From Campylorhamphus procurvoides (lineage: Eukaryota; Chordata; Aves; Passeriformes; Dendrocolaptidae), in contig WBMV01006629.1 of NCBI GenBank assembly GCA_013396655.1, forward strand, positions 131,157 through 195,156: a DNA stretch of 64,000 nucleotides. Direction: 5' to 3'. The notes below the pieces were generated by a model that ran no database searches, was not told where the DNA came from, and worked only from the letters and a program-made list of their open reading frames with translations. How positions within the stretch are numbered: position 1 is the stretch's first letter; the number at the start of each line of letters is the position of its first letter. The translations under genes were made by a program, and so were the position numbers. Shown here piece by piece: positions 49,470-61,883 of this stretch.

Positions 49470-49711
49470 ATAATCCTTGCTCTTTGAAACATCTGTGTCG
49501 TCTGAAAATATGTAAAATCTTGGGGTTAAAAAGACTTCAGAAACTGTCATTCATGAAAAAATTTCTACTTCCACCAGTTCTCAAGAACTTAATTCTATAC
49601 AAAAAATATGATCTGTATGAAAAAGGGATGTATTTAGAACAGTTGTTTTTTTTTTTAAATAACTGTATGCAGTCTGTAATTGACTGTTTTCCTCATTTTT
49701 TTACTCACTAA
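49470..49711 (+). pseudogene. ASB15: ASB15 relic 4 (SOCS box, C-terminus)
   Basis: The acceptor ACTTCTTTAG is kept. [20 protein letters not shown] and LPPVLKNLILYKKYDLYE match the SOCS box ([38 protein letters not shown]). The frame is open but runs past the normal end, with the usual stop lost. Confidence 0.9.
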
Positions 49712-50605
49712 AGAGCTGTTTGGTGTTTCATATACCTTCACAACATTCTGGTATTTGTTGTTAATAGTTCTTTTATGGGAACAAATTTTTCTTCAAAACT
49801 AGTATGTTAAAGCTTGTGTTTTAGCACAATATTGTGCTATCCAAATATAGGCTAAATCAGAACTCAGATGCTCTAATAATTATGTAGAACAGTGCATTCT
49901 AAATGGGAATTCAGATGAATAAAGGATAAAAGAAGAATTTTCATGGTGGACTTCCAAATGAAGATGATACAGTTGCTGCTCTCAGCTAGTGACATTGCTT
50001 TATCTGTAACAGAAAATAAATGTCTAATTTAGCTTGGCAAAAAGAAAGTCACTAAATGCATATTTCCGTCATTTAATTGTCCTGAAATGTAGCACATTTT
50101 TACTTTGAAGATCATGGTCCTGTAAAAATTCTTTAAACACTTTAAAGATTATTTTTAGATATTTTTGCAGTGTTAGCTCCCAGGTACAACTGCTGTGTTT
50201 GCATGATTCAAGGCTTGGCAAAATTTGAGGGACTATAAGTAGGCACTTTTAAAGAAAGAGTAGATTTTGATGGGCAAACAAACCAGGAAATCGAGTAGCA
50301 TATCCTCTTGGTTGAGAAATACTGTAACTTTAATAATGGTTCCTTCACAGTTTTGGCACATCCCTTCCTGACCAGACTAAACAACACCCTCATGCTGTGG
50401 CCCACTTCACAGTATGCTTCTGCACATCCAGAGGAAAAAAGTCTGATAGAATAAATTTTAAGAATATTTAATTAAAAATTGATTGCAGTTACTCTCTTTG
50501 TTGTTCTACCATCTTGAGGAAAGAAAAAAGAATCCAGACCCTCTAAACTAAGGAAATATATCAGTTGGCAGGTGCTGGGATTGCCCAGAACAGAGTTTAG
50601 CTAAA
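49712..50605. other. Intergenic, nothing recognised
   Basis: AT-rich sequence after the ASB15 relic. No gene or repeat seen. Confidence 0.5.
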
Positions 50606-50780
50606 CACAGAATCATCATGTGGTTTGGTTGGAAGGGACCTTAAAGATCGTCTGTATCCAACCACCCTACCGTGGCCAAGAACACCTTTCACTTAGACCA
50701 GGTTTCTCAAAGCCCTGTCCAACCTGGCCTTGGAACAGTTTCAGGGATGGGGCAGCCACAAGATCTCTGGGCAACCTGTT
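50606..50780 (-). mobile_element. CR1 LINE 3' fragment
   Basis: CACAGAATCATCATGTGGTT and TGGTTGGAAGGGACCTTAAA, then TCCAACCTGGCCTTGGAACA and CAGGGATGGGGCAGCCACA, form the reverse complement of a CR1 3' end of a different subfamily from the longer copies. Confidence 0.92.
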
Positions 50781-53150
50781 ACTTTAGCAGATACACTGGT
50801 TATCATACACATACATGCATTCACAACCCAAAGGCGAGCTCTAGTATGCTTCTGCCCTGCTCCCTACACTGGCTCTCCCCGTTCTTCAGAGCTTCTCCTT
50901 ATTTGCTGGATGTCATTGTCCTATAAAACTTAGTAATTTTGGAGTCAGAGATGTAAATTCCACTTCCAAAGGCGGTGGTCCTTTTTGTGTCTGTCCTTAC
51001 TTAAAACAGATTTACTGGAGCAAACAGAAGGAGTGAAAATTGCTAGTCTGGGACATACAGAAGGTTGAACAAAAAGCTTAATTCCTGCTTCTGCTCTCAG
51101 GGCTACTATTTGTAGGGCTTCTATTCATATGGCATTCCATATGAATATGTCTTTTTTTTTTTTTTACCAGAAATTTTGATCAGGATGAAAAAGAATAACT
51201 TGGCCACTTGCGAAAAATTTCTAGGTATCTAGCATCAGGACCACGCCCCTGACAGGAGGATGTCCCAGGTGACTGGTGACTGTAGGCATGGCCTGAGCGC
51301 AGAGTACCCAGTGTACCCAACACAGCTGATTCCTATCAAGGTTCCACTGGCCGATACATGCTGGACATACTTGGCTAAATGCACATATGCTTAATAACCT
51401 ATACACTGATGGTTTTGTATGGCAATTCCTAAACAGAAATATGGGCTTAAGGATAATAACTGTGGTAATTTTAATGAATACAGTGACCACAACACAAGAA
51501 TCTGGGTAATCGCATATCTGATACAGTGTACTTCAACCAGTAAAGGAAACATGATCAAATAGGGCTTTAGATAAGAGATTTTAACCCCATTCTGTGGCTA
51601 GAGCCAAATTCCACTAGTAATTTTAGTTCATGGGCAGAGGTTTATATTTAGGACTTTATACACGCCTCAGGCCATAGTTTTATTGCCTGCAGCATCAAAG
51701 CATTCAGATCTCGGGCAGAGCATTCCTCCAGGTGTTCAAAATACTATGAACTAGTCTTGAATATCATTAGGTAAGATAAAAAGTCATGGTATTGTTGTAT
51801 TTATCTTTTAATTAAGTTTGGTAGCCTGGTATAGAAGGTGGCCTAATCCTGGTTTAAAGCTTTTCTGTCACTCACCATTGAAGTTGTTAATTTATTGAAG
51901 ACTTTCCTCAGCCCTCCCTCCTCCCACCCCAGATGCTAAAGGAAGTACAATGTTATGAGAAAGTGTCTTTCACATTTTCAAGGCGTCTGTGAACTGAAAG
52001 GAGGCAGGAGAGGCAAGACTTTATTTTAAACGGATTATGAGGTGAGATAGTCATGGAAAGGGAGCTGCTTTCTCCAGGTCATATTTATGGAAGAGCTAGG
52101 AATTGAACACAGGTCTTTTGCGTCCTATATTTTGCAGTTAGACCACTGAATTTTATCTACTTCAGTACATGGTGGTAGGAGCAGGAAATGTAACTGGTCC
52201 AGAAATGGTGGTTGTGTGAAAAGAGGCAAAGGCATCAACCCCAGCTGGAAGAATAAATTGGTAGGAAAAAATTACTTTTTATTTTCCTTGCTTAGACTGT
52301 GATTGAACTCTTGCAACACTGGAATTTAATTTTCTCTGCTATTTGGGTGTGTCTCACAATGTGTTCCACGGCAACCCAATTCCATGGCATGCCCACCCCC
52401 TGCACGATGCAGTCTTGAAGTAATTTAATGCCGTGGCACTGATTCAGGCATGCTCCGGGGCAGGGACTCCTATCGATTTGAGGACAATGTTTGAAATCAG
52501 AGGTATCATTTGGTCTCCGTTTCTCATAAAATCTGACACAAGCAGCTGCACCAGACTGATGAGATCTCCAAGGAGCCAGACGTTCAACAGTGGTGACATC
52601 AGCCTTTGCAGCACACACAGGATGGACTTTGTAGCTGTGAGTGTTTTCATAGCTCAGTGAAGGAAAGACCGCAGCATAGCCATGAGTCCTGCATATGACC
52701 AGCTATTCACTGTAGGGGCCATAATGTCATGTGGGTTATCCATAGAACTCCATGCACTGGCTAACATCAAATTTTGGCAGCTGTCATGTCAGAGCCTGTT
52801 CTGGGTGTCAAGGGGGTGGGGTGATATGGTGGGGGAAAGGGCAGCAATTTTACTGTTTCACTGCAGTCATCTGTGTTCTGGAACAGGCTCTTAGTGCCTG
52901 AGCTGCACTTTCTCAGACTACTGCCATTAGTACGGGAGTCATACATGGAAAAACACAGTTACAAAGTCAAGAGCTCTTTTGTGTCTGCCTTGGGGTAAGG
53001 CAAAGGGATTTTTTCTGACCCTTACATGAGGCAGAAAAAAACACCCTTCTAAAATATCCAGCTGTTTGGCTATGGTTTGCAAGGAGAAAAGTGACATAAA
53101 TTAATGATCGGGTAGAACGGGTCTTAGATCTTGCTTTTCTTTCACTCCCA
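50781..53150. other. Intergenic, no gene recognised
   Basis: A moderately GC-rich patch at 52,290-52,680 is open in three frames over 68-108 codons (both strands). None of the products could be assigned to a family. A T-rich homopolymer lies at about 51,152. Confidence 0.4.
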
Positions 53151-53568
53151 GAGGCTGGAGCACAAGGCTTATGAGGAGCAGCAGAGGGAGCTGGGGTTGT
53201 TTAGCCTGGACAAAAGGAGGCTCAGGGAAGACCTTATCACTGTCTACGGCTGCCTAAATGGATGTTGTAGCAAAGTGAGGGTCAGCCTCTTCTCCCACAT
53301 AACAAGTGACAAGACGAGAGGAAATGGCCTCAAGTTGTGCCAGCAGAGGTTTAGATTGGATGTGATGAAACAATTTTTCTTTGTGAAACATTGGAACAGG
53401 CTCCCCAAGGAAGTGGTGGAGTCACTATCCCTGGAAGTGTTCAAAAAACACATGGATGTGGCGCATGAAGGCATGATTTAATGGTGAACATGGTAGTGGT
53501 GCTGGGTTGATGGTTGGACTTGATGATCTTAAAGGTCTTTTCTAACCTTAACAAATTTATGATTCTGT
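53151..53568 (+). mobile_element. CR1 LINE 3' end
   Basis: GGGAGCTGGGGTTGTTTAGC, GAACAGGCTCCCCAAGGAAG and the terminus TGATGATCTTAAAGGTCTTT then TTATGATTCTGT. The conceptual product keeps [20 protein letters not shown], so it is fairly intact over 116 codons. Confidence 0.94.
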
Positions 53569-56500
53569 CTTTTAATATGCACCTAAGCAACAGCTTCTTG
53601 ACCTCACCTCTGTGTCTTCTGTGTAACCGGCTTTACCTGCCTGGTATACTCTGCCACAGCTCTGATCTACCTGCTAAGCCAGTCCTTTTAAAACCTTCCC
53701 CCTATGTTTTTATTTCATGTGAGCCTTAGGACTGATAGACCTCTACTCAGGAAAATTGTATCAAGAAAAGCAATTTCAACCAAAGTGATTTTTAGCCTTA
53801 ATGGCCCTATTCAGCTTGTTTTTCGGTTGGTTGGTTGGTTTTTTTCCCCTGACCTTTCTACTGGAAGTTGTTTGTTTAGGCTGCAGTAATTAAAAATGGC
53901 AACTTGCAGCTCAAGGTGTGTGTCCCTCAGTGTCCACTTCTGTACCCTACAGAGAATTATCTTAACTAAAAAATAAATCATTTCTTTCCAAATGCATGGA
54001 GCAGACTTCAAAGAAATCCAACCCTGTTATTTACCAGGACATCAACTGCATTTGAAAGAAGTACATGGGTAAATGCACCAAATTGCTGTATAAATATTTA
54101 AAGATATATATTGCAATGGGAATAATTTTCTATCTAAAACACTCCCTTAAGTGTCACTTACACCAGCAAAAGAGGTACTTAGGAGAACTATTCCCTGAGA
54201 AGCCTATGTTTTGTGGTTCTCCTGAAAAGCTATAAAAATGTATTACTAAATGGTTAGTAATCATAAGACTGATATAACAGTGTAGCTCTGGTGACATGTA
54301 CAATGTATTTACATTTAGTTTTCATACATTTTCAGTAGAAATCTCTACATTTGATTGGGCAAGCCCATTGCCTTTTGTCCCCGTATTCTGTGTATGGTAG
54401 ATGTAGCTGTAGATGTAGTGTCCAGAACTCCCATTATCATTAATATGGACTAATTAAAAAAAAAAAAAGTCATAGTTAAAGACAGTAGAGAATTTACCTA
54501 GTTAGTATTGCTGCTTGTATTTAATTCCCTATGAAGTTTATATAACTTGTTTATATGACTGGCATGTCCTTTAAAAAAAAATCTTCATGAAGACACACAC
54601 AAGGAAATAATAAATATAGAAGTAAGTACCTGTGTTGCTCTTTATGTATAAACAAATAGAGCAAATTATACATTAAAATTATACTGTGGATAATTTTGTA
54701 ATCTGAGTGACAAACAATAGGTTTGGCTAAGCTACATGGGAGAACTGTCTGGGACTAAGGCATTAGCAAAGGGTGAAATTCATGTGCTTTTTATAATCAT
54801 GTATAATTTAATAACTCCCTGACCTGGACATGCAAATGACAGTGTATTTGCAAATACCACCATAAATAATACACTGATTACATTGGCAGGTTTTACCTAT
54901 TTTATTTTTCTTTTTTTTTGAAGAATAGTCTAAGTACAGATGTATCCCATTGAAATTGCACTTCCAAAATTCCCATTTTTTTGTGCATAAAGCAGTTCCT
55001 CTACTACTTTCTTTGCAATACAGTGGCCTCTACTTCCTGTCTGAACCTGTTGAGCAGTATCGCGATGTAATTCCAAACAGCTGCTGTGGTCACCCTATGT
55101 CTGTACATCAGTAGTGAGTGAAATGATTTCTATATATAGTTTGTAAATCTGTTTGCGATGTTTTTAAAACACACTGAGATTCTCCCTGAGAAATAAGAGC
55201 AGCTATATGAAAGCAAGAGCATTAAAACCATTACTGCATACAAAGCAGTTTATCTTTTTGGTGTGGCACAAATGAGGCCAGTCTGCAAAGGTGTGCGGAA
55301 GCAGTTGCTTTGAGCAAAACCCTGACAGGAATAGTTTGTGCTGTCAAAGATAAGCAGTTTCATTTCGTGCTGTTATTACAGAATATGACATTGTACTGAC
55401 ACAAGATGATTAACAAGTATTGGCTGTGTAGAAAGGAAAGATAACTGGGAATGGGAATGACACCTATTCAATAAGATTTGTCACCCTCACCTTCCTGATT
55501 GTGGTGTATTTCAGGTACGCAAAAGGAGCAATAACCCTGAGTCTTTTGCACCTTTGGCACCAGCTGCAAGACTCTCTGTATAATAAAATAAACGGTCAGG
55601 ATCCATGCACAAAGGACACCAGGTGCCTGTGCAATGTGAGCAGTGAGTTTCCCTTCTTTTAATTAAAGCTTCTAGTCCAAAAAATATTCTTATTTTCACT
55701 CAGATTAATTTCTCCTCCCAGTGCTTCCCTGCAGGAAGGTCAACCCTCTTGACTCCCCTTCCAAGATACTTACTCTCTTCTCATCTGCAGCACTATCAGA
55801 GCCCATTCCCTTCTTCACTCGCTGTGACTCCTCTGTCTTGGTAAGTAAGGCAACCCAAACACACCCATCAGCAAAATACATCAGATTAGTGTTTGCACCA
55901 TGGCTTCTTGGTATATAGTGTGTAGTTATGTCCCCAGCAACTGTTGAGAAAGCTGTTTTCAAAACTAATCTGAGCAATAGGGCAGCCCACATGCACATGT
56001 TTTTGAGTGAAAGCTGATCACTGTTTGGGATGGTCTGAGTTGTTAAACTGCAACCTAGACCTGGAATCATACCCCCAGCCTAGGGTATGTTGCAGGGAAT
56101 CTGTGGATAAAAATCTGTCTTTGAGATAGAGTGCTGAGTCTGATTCTCAAGCAAAGACTGGTTTTGGATCAGGGTTATCTTTACACTTACCCCACTTTTT
56201 GATTCCCCAGCAGGGATGAAAAGAAAGATCTTTTTCTTCTGTGGTGACTCCCTGTTTATAGCATCACCAAGAGAGATGGACTGGAGAATGGAATCATCTG
56301 GCACAGAGAAAAGCAGCTGAAAAATTGTTCCTCCAAATGCCTTCAATGCATATTTCATCCCATTTGCTCTGCTGATACCACTGTTAAATGTAGGTGATGA
56401 CACATCCTTTTCAGGCACAGTGCTGTGCGCACGATTTTCACAAGTTATGTGAGTCTCCCAGGGGAAAGAGAAGCAGCTTGTCCCATCAGTCTGCCTCACA

Positions 56501-56621
56501 GTCCTGTGTACTTGCCAGACTGCTTGACCCTGTGTCTCTTCAGGATGGTTTGGATTCTGCATTCAACCTGGGCCTATACAAGCAGCATACAAAAATTGAG
56601 ACACAGACAGATATATATAGG
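53569..56621. other. Intergenic, no gene recognised
   Basis: Adjacent minus-strand open frames at 55,705-56,070 and 56,080-56,562 (121 and 160 codons) have no recognisable similarity. The second is followed by a good donor (GGG|GTAAGT) but has no partner exon. Confidence 0.4.
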
Positions 56622-56681
<60 letters not shown>

Positions 56682-56682
56682 T
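56622..56682 (+). repeat. (GATA)n microsatellite
   Basis: About 15 perfect GATA units, with a short AT-rich run before it. Expected to be polymorphic. Confidence 0.97.
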
Positions 56683-56689
56683 GCACATT

Positions 56690-57060
56690 GCTATAGGCAG
56701 GAGGGGAAAGGGAGGCAGGGAGGAGCACTGGGGCAGGACAGAGGGGACGTGCAAGGAGGAGAAGGAAGGAGAGGTCAGCAAACAGGCTGTGAAGGTGGGT
56801 GAGAAGAGTGAAGGGAGCGCAGGCAAGGGGGACCTGCAGGGCCAGGGCTGGAGAAGGCAGCATAGCAGCAGCAAGGCACAAGAGGGGGCAGTGGGAGAGC
56901 TCAGGAGCTGGTGCTTCATGGTTTGTGTGAGTGGATGGCAGGAGGAAAGGAGCTGTTAGGTGCAAAGAGTGGTGCAAAAGCGGCAGGGGGTGGCAGAAGC
57001 AAGCAGCACTGCAGAAGGGCAGCAGGAGAGATGGGGAAAGCCCAGCCATGCTGTGGTGCA
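56690..57060. repeat. Purine-rich (GGA/GAA) stretch
   Basis: A plus-strand G/A-rich segment beginning GGAGGGGAAAGGGAGGCAGG directly after the GATA array. The purine bias explains overlapping long open frames on both strands. No gene is supported. Confidence 0.6.
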
Positions 57061-57800
57061 TTGTTTTTAATGTGCTCTATGGCAATTGGACCTGTTCCTG
57101 CAGTGTGGGACTGAGCTCAGTATGAGCCAATGCATCTGTCTGACAGGCTGTCCTCGGGAGCCGTGACTGAAATAGCCACTGTCCCGGGCCTGAGGACAAG
57201 GTTGTGCAGCCCTCTTTTTTCTTGCCTGTAGTTTTCCCTGAGTTCATCCAAGTGGAAGTAAATGTTAAACTATGGGCTTTGTCCTGCAGGGGAGCAAGAA
57301 CCACCTGTCACGTGTTGCTCATATCCTTTCAGCAATTGTGACAGTGTGCCCCAAGTGTGGAAATGTGAGAAGCAGAACAAAGTCCTCTAGGCTGCTGCTT
57401 GAAATAGTTAATGGCTTTGAAAGGCAAATAGGACACTTAGAATGTTTCCTCTTTTAAAACCAAGAAAATTGACCACCCAGGTTAGGAAAGATTGAAAGTC
57501 TTGTCTGCAATCTAGATGCTGCTGAGTAGCCTTCATCCCACTCAAAGCCATGAATCTGGGTGCCAAGGTATACAATGATAGAGTAAATCCTACTGCTATA
57601 AAATGGGCACTCCCAGTTCTCATTTTCACTCATCTAAGCTCAGGTCCTGAAAGGAACAAACCTTTATTAATTCCATTGATTGAGTGACAAGTTTTCATGG
57701 CCTATTGGTGAAATGGTTTATTCCCTACATACAGGATTTCAGTAGGGCATTAGGGAAGTGAGTTTGGGTCTTCTGTTAGGAGGTGCAAAGCCCTTCATCA

Positions 57801-58008
57801 AATCATGGAATCATAGAATCATTTAGGTTGGAAAAGACCTTTTAGATCAAGTCCAATGTTAACCTAACGCTGCCAAGACCACAACTTAACCATGTCCCTA
57901 AGTGCCATATCTACACGTCTTTTGAATATCTTCAGGGATGGTGACTCAGTCACTTCCCTGGGCTGACAACCCCTTCCATGAAGAAAGGTTTCCTAGTATC
58001 CAATTGTC
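57801..58008 (-). mobile_element. CR1 LINE 3' fragment
   Basis: AATCATAGAATCATTTAGGT and TGGAAAAGACCTTTTAGATC, then TGGTGACTCAGTCACTTCCC, read as the reverse complement of a CR1 3' end. Diverged and truncated. Confidence 0.92.
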
Positions 58009-61000
58009 AGATTCATCCTAAGCAGTGGTCAGTGCAGTCAGTGTAAACCCCCTACATATGGTTCACACTCTGCTCTCCTGCCTTCTGTGATGGAAGTTCA
58101 CTGTGCTACCTTGTACTACCTCACTAGTACAAGGTCTCTTCCTAAACTATTTGTAATAGTGTGATCAAGAACACAGCCTGGAACATACAATAGGATGCTC
58201 AGTGCTATTTTTTCTGCTTTTTTTACAGAAATCTGAAAATGTATACTGCCTGAGAAAGGGTCTGTGGAACAGGAACAAAATGTTTCAGGCAAGAATGCTA
58301 AGAACAGGAAAACACAATCACTCCTGTCTTTGCTGCAAGAGTTTCTTTTGGGAGTTAGAACCTGTCATCTGAAGTGTTGCAGTGTTGGGAATCTTCAGCT
58401 GTGGGGATGACCACAGGAACCGAACCCTGACCAGTTGATGTGCTTGCATAATGCCAAATACTGCCAGAAAGGCAATCTAAATTCCAAATTAGTGAATACT
58501 TTCAGTCTTAAGTACCTCTATTCTTCTTCCTCACAAAGGTGGTAACACGTTCATGTCCCTTTAAATGGCCACTGGACAGTTAAAGCCATGGGTATGCTGA
58601 AGAACAGGGGCAAAACAAAATGCTGAAAGGCTGTTAAATGTGTATGATCTCTCCCATGCATTGAAAAAGAGTAAAGGTTCTGGGTACTCATGGGTCTAGG
58701 ATCAAAGGAAATGATTACAGAACTATGGAATTAAGGACCCTGTTTCAGTACTCATCAGCAGGCAACAACAAATTCACGTATTTTCTGATCTGTGAGTATT
58801 TAGCTGTACAGTCTTAACATCTTTTTTGTGTGTGTAATTTGCAATGTGCTACAGTATTATTGCTTTTATAAAGTTGTCCTAAAGTGTGTTCATGGGTCTT
58901 CACGCTTGGCCATTCCCTTGTAAAGAATTGGTACTAAATTACTATGAATGATCTATAAGATCAAGAAAAGACACAAAACTCTCATAACCTCACCTAACTG
59001 TGCTAGTTTGCCCCCTGCTTCAGGGGGCAAAAATATCTATGTATAGTAACATCTTTAAATTATCTCATATCATGGCTAGAATAGACATCACTGACATTTT
59101 ATGTGGAGAAAAATGTCACTATTGGCCCAGTGTTGTATCATGCCTCAGCAAGGAGTAGCAATGAATGTAATATTCATGTTATTAAATCTTCCTTTGGAAT
59201 ATTATTTTAGAAGTGAGTAATGCATGTAGCTTTTTCAAGTTCCTTTGAGTCTGGAAGACTGGATTTATACATAGAAAACTTTAAAGAGACAATTCAGGTA
59301 GCTATATGTTTGTACTTTGTATTATAGACAAGCCAGAAAAATTCAGAGACTTACAAATTTTGTTGTAGCTGAGAAAAAATGAAAAGCAGAAAGCTCCGAA
59401 TTTTTTGTGAAACAGTATATTTGAATAGATATATTTTTTAACATCGTTTTGCTTTTAATATTGTACATATCAGTGTTGTACATATCAAGGTTGTACTAAC
59501 AAAATACAGCATTTCAGTTTCAATCAGTATTTCCCAACTGAAAATCTGTCCAGTGCAAATTTCTTAACCAACTCTATCAAAAAATATGTGCAACAAAATA
59601 TTGTCTTTTACTGAGCTGCTTCTCTGGCCAATGTTAACAATGTGAACCATTGTCCTAGGCATTCCAAATAAAAATGCTTAGAGTGCTGTTATATACAACA
59701 TCAGCTCTATCAAAAAGCATTGATGATGCAACACTGAAATTAAAAAGGGTGTTATTATATTTTCCTTCTCTATCACATTTTATGAAATTTGTGATGGAGG
59801 CTTCATTCTGCAGGTGCAGCTGAAAGAGCGAGCAGAAATTCTACTGACCCACTGACTTGTCTAGATGCAGTTGACCCATCATAGTATCTCTTACTGTGAA
59901 GGTAATGCTCTTAGCTCCATAAGCCAAGCATCCTCCTCCTTTTTATTTAATCCAAAGATTTGGTCAATATAAAGGACTTGCAAATATTTATTTTATTTCA
60001 GGATGTACAATATCTCTCAGCCTACTTTATTAATGCATTTTATATGTTAAAGACTAAGCTTATAATATTTCATCCAAATTTCTGAGCAAGATAACTGCAT
60101 GAACTTCATATAGACAAATTATCAAAGGAAAACCATAATTTCTTTATCAAATCTTTATGAAAGTCCTGCTCAATCTCCTCTCTCCATTGTCAGTAAAGGA
60201 ATATGTGCAATAATAAAGCCAAGTGAGCAATTTGGCTAAACACCATACATCAGTTCAGGTGTACAATCCATACTAATCAAAAAAAGATTATGTTGAACAA
60301 GAATAGCACTGAAATTATTTTCACTTACATTTCCTTTACATATTGCTTTGACTCTCTAAAATGCACTGTGCATTGTCATTTAAGAAGGTTGATATATGTT
60401 GTTATAGATGTGTACCAAAACCAACCTTTTCTATGTCCTTCTCTCTTCCACTCTCCCTCTCTCTCTCACAACATGGGCTTGCAGATATTGCTGGCCTTCA
60501 CATTTCAGAAAACATTGCTAGTCCACTGTCATTCACTGACAATAGAGGGAAAAAAGAAACAGTGCCTTTCTTTCTGTAGTTTCTTACACAGGAAGATACC
60601 TGTCTGTTAAAATAATATCAGAATAATGTACCATCTATTAACAGAAATGATAATGTAGATGTACATTTTGAATCAAGAAATTAAGGGCACTCTCTAGCTG
60701 CACATCAGTCGGTGACAGCGAGCAGTAGCCATTAATAGAATAGCCACTAGAGGCCTTCAGTTGCTCAGACTGTCAGAAGTGATGAAGACAGAGCCCTGCT
60801 CCCCACCCAGGGCTTCTTCCCCTGAAAGTTCTGGGGGACTCTGCTCACTCTCTGCAGTAGAGCACAATTTTTCACATGAAAAAAAATCACAACAGCTCCT
60901 AATGGACTTGCCAAGCTGATTCTCCCTCTGATCATCCTAGAAAAAAAATAAGGGAATTAATAAATAATCCAGTTGTGGTATTTGTTACAGGCACGACATT

Positions 61001-61320
61001 GTGGGGACAGTGTTCCCCACAGGTGCTGATATGCTGACGTGCTCCCCTCGGCTGCCTTCCACCGATCCCAATGCCTGCAAACACCTTGGCAGGATAATAG
61101 CCATGGTTCCACTAGAAAACCGTGAAAGCAAGAGGAAGTCTGCTGAACAATGGCAAGGGTGTTTTATTTCCAGCCCCTGGGACAGCTCAGGATTAAATGA
61201 ATTTTCATTGTTCTTTGCCTATTGCAATTTGGACACAACATTGGTGTAAGTGCTGCTGAGGTTTTATTTGCTGCTGCCCCCCCGTCTGCCAGGCTGGTAT
61301 TCTCCCACTAGCTGCCTGCT
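58009..61320. other. Intergenic, upstream of LMOD2
   Basis: No gene recognised. It contains one perfect 11-bp inverted repeat (59,007-59,031) and AT-rich sequence. Confidence 0.45.
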
Positions 61321-61330
61321 CTAAATATGG
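61321..61330 (+). promoter_or_regulatory. CArG-like box upstream of LMOD2
   Basis: CTAAATATGG differs from the SRF consensus CC(A/T)6GG at one position. It lies 281 bases upstream of the LMOD2 start codon. SRF with its MRTF cofactors regulates leiomodin genes, so this is a plausible element. A TTAAAA TATA-like sequence lies near 61,490. Confidence 0.4.
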
Positions 61331-61610
61331 CCATGGCCAGTGTGTCAATAATCCCCCTCTTTAAGGGACCTGCAAACACTAGTGTTGGGACATTCTTGCT
61401 GTTCAGATGTCTAGCTGACGTCTGATGCTTAAAACGGAGCATGCTTTCATCCCTTCATGCATTGTCGTAAGCCCCTGATGATTACTCTTAAAAGGGTGCC
61501 TCTGCTATGCAGGGAAGCAGTTGCTGACCACACGAGACAGATCTTGCTTGCTTCAGCCTTCTTGAATGCCTGATCACTTCAGCTTTGTACCAGCCTGACC
61601 AAGCAGGACC

Positions 61611-61883
61611 ATGTCTACCTTTGGCTACAGAAGAGAGCTCAGTAAATATGAAGACATTGATGAAGATGAGCTTCTTGCTTCTCTCACTGAAGAGGAGCTG
61701 AAGGAGCTAGAGCGGGAGCTAGAGGACATAGAGCCCGACCGTAATCTTCCAGTGGGACAACGGCAGAAGAGCCTGACGGAGAAAACACCAACAGGGACTT
61801 TCAACAGGGAAGCGCTGATGGCCTATTGGGAGAGGGAGACCAAGAAACTCTTAGAAAAAGAGAGGTTGGGTGCATGTGAAAAG
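61611..61883 (+). CDS. LMOD2: Leiomodin-2 (LMOD2), first coding exon
   Basis: LMOD2 is an actin filament nucleator and pointed-end protein of cardiac and skeletal sarcomeres. The exon encodes 91 residues starting MSTFGYRRELSKYEDIDEDE, the tropomyosin-binding N-terminal helix shared with tropomodulins. It continues LLASLTEEELKELERELEDI and EPDRNLPVGQRQKSLTEKTP (first actin-binding region), and ends LLEKERLGACEK at GAAAAG|GTAAGA. Length and ending fit mammalian LMOD2 exon 1. The large second exon, with the leucine-rich repeat, polyproline and WH2 regions, is not in the window, so intron 1 exceeds 2.1 kb. Confidence 0.98.

Larger units (their letters stand above)
46917..49711 (+). pseudogene. 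ASB15: ASB15 (ankyrin repeat and SOCS box containing 15) unitary pseudogene
   Basis: ASB15 is a substrate adaptor of a Cullin-5 E3 ligase, expressed in striated muscle, normally about 588 aa. Four collinear plus-strand relics lie exactly where synteny predicts, between NDUFA5 and LMOD2. They match an early ankyrin segment (46917-47042), the next exon (47442-47640), the region before the SOCS box (48890-49200) and the C-terminal SOCS-box exon (49470-49711). Damage includes a TGA at 47529 where other species have Arg, a frameshift before the ETPLL motif at 47588, and further stops in the third relic. Nearly all ankyrin repeats between about 47,830 and 48,880 are missing, and a CR1 is inserted at 48,103-48,600. 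Exon 1 was not found. A remote alternative is that intact exons lie elsewhere in the genome. Confidence 0.85.

Noticed and set aside
52292..52660. Overlapping open frames (108, 75 and 68 codons), some looking protein-like
   Set aside because: Three frames are open at once on both strands in a locally GC-rich patch. No family could be named and one frame breaks into stops just beyond.
56080..56562. 160-codon minus-strand open frame followed by a good donor
   Set aside because: No recognised similarity, no acceptor or partner exon. One such frame by chance is expected in a window this size.
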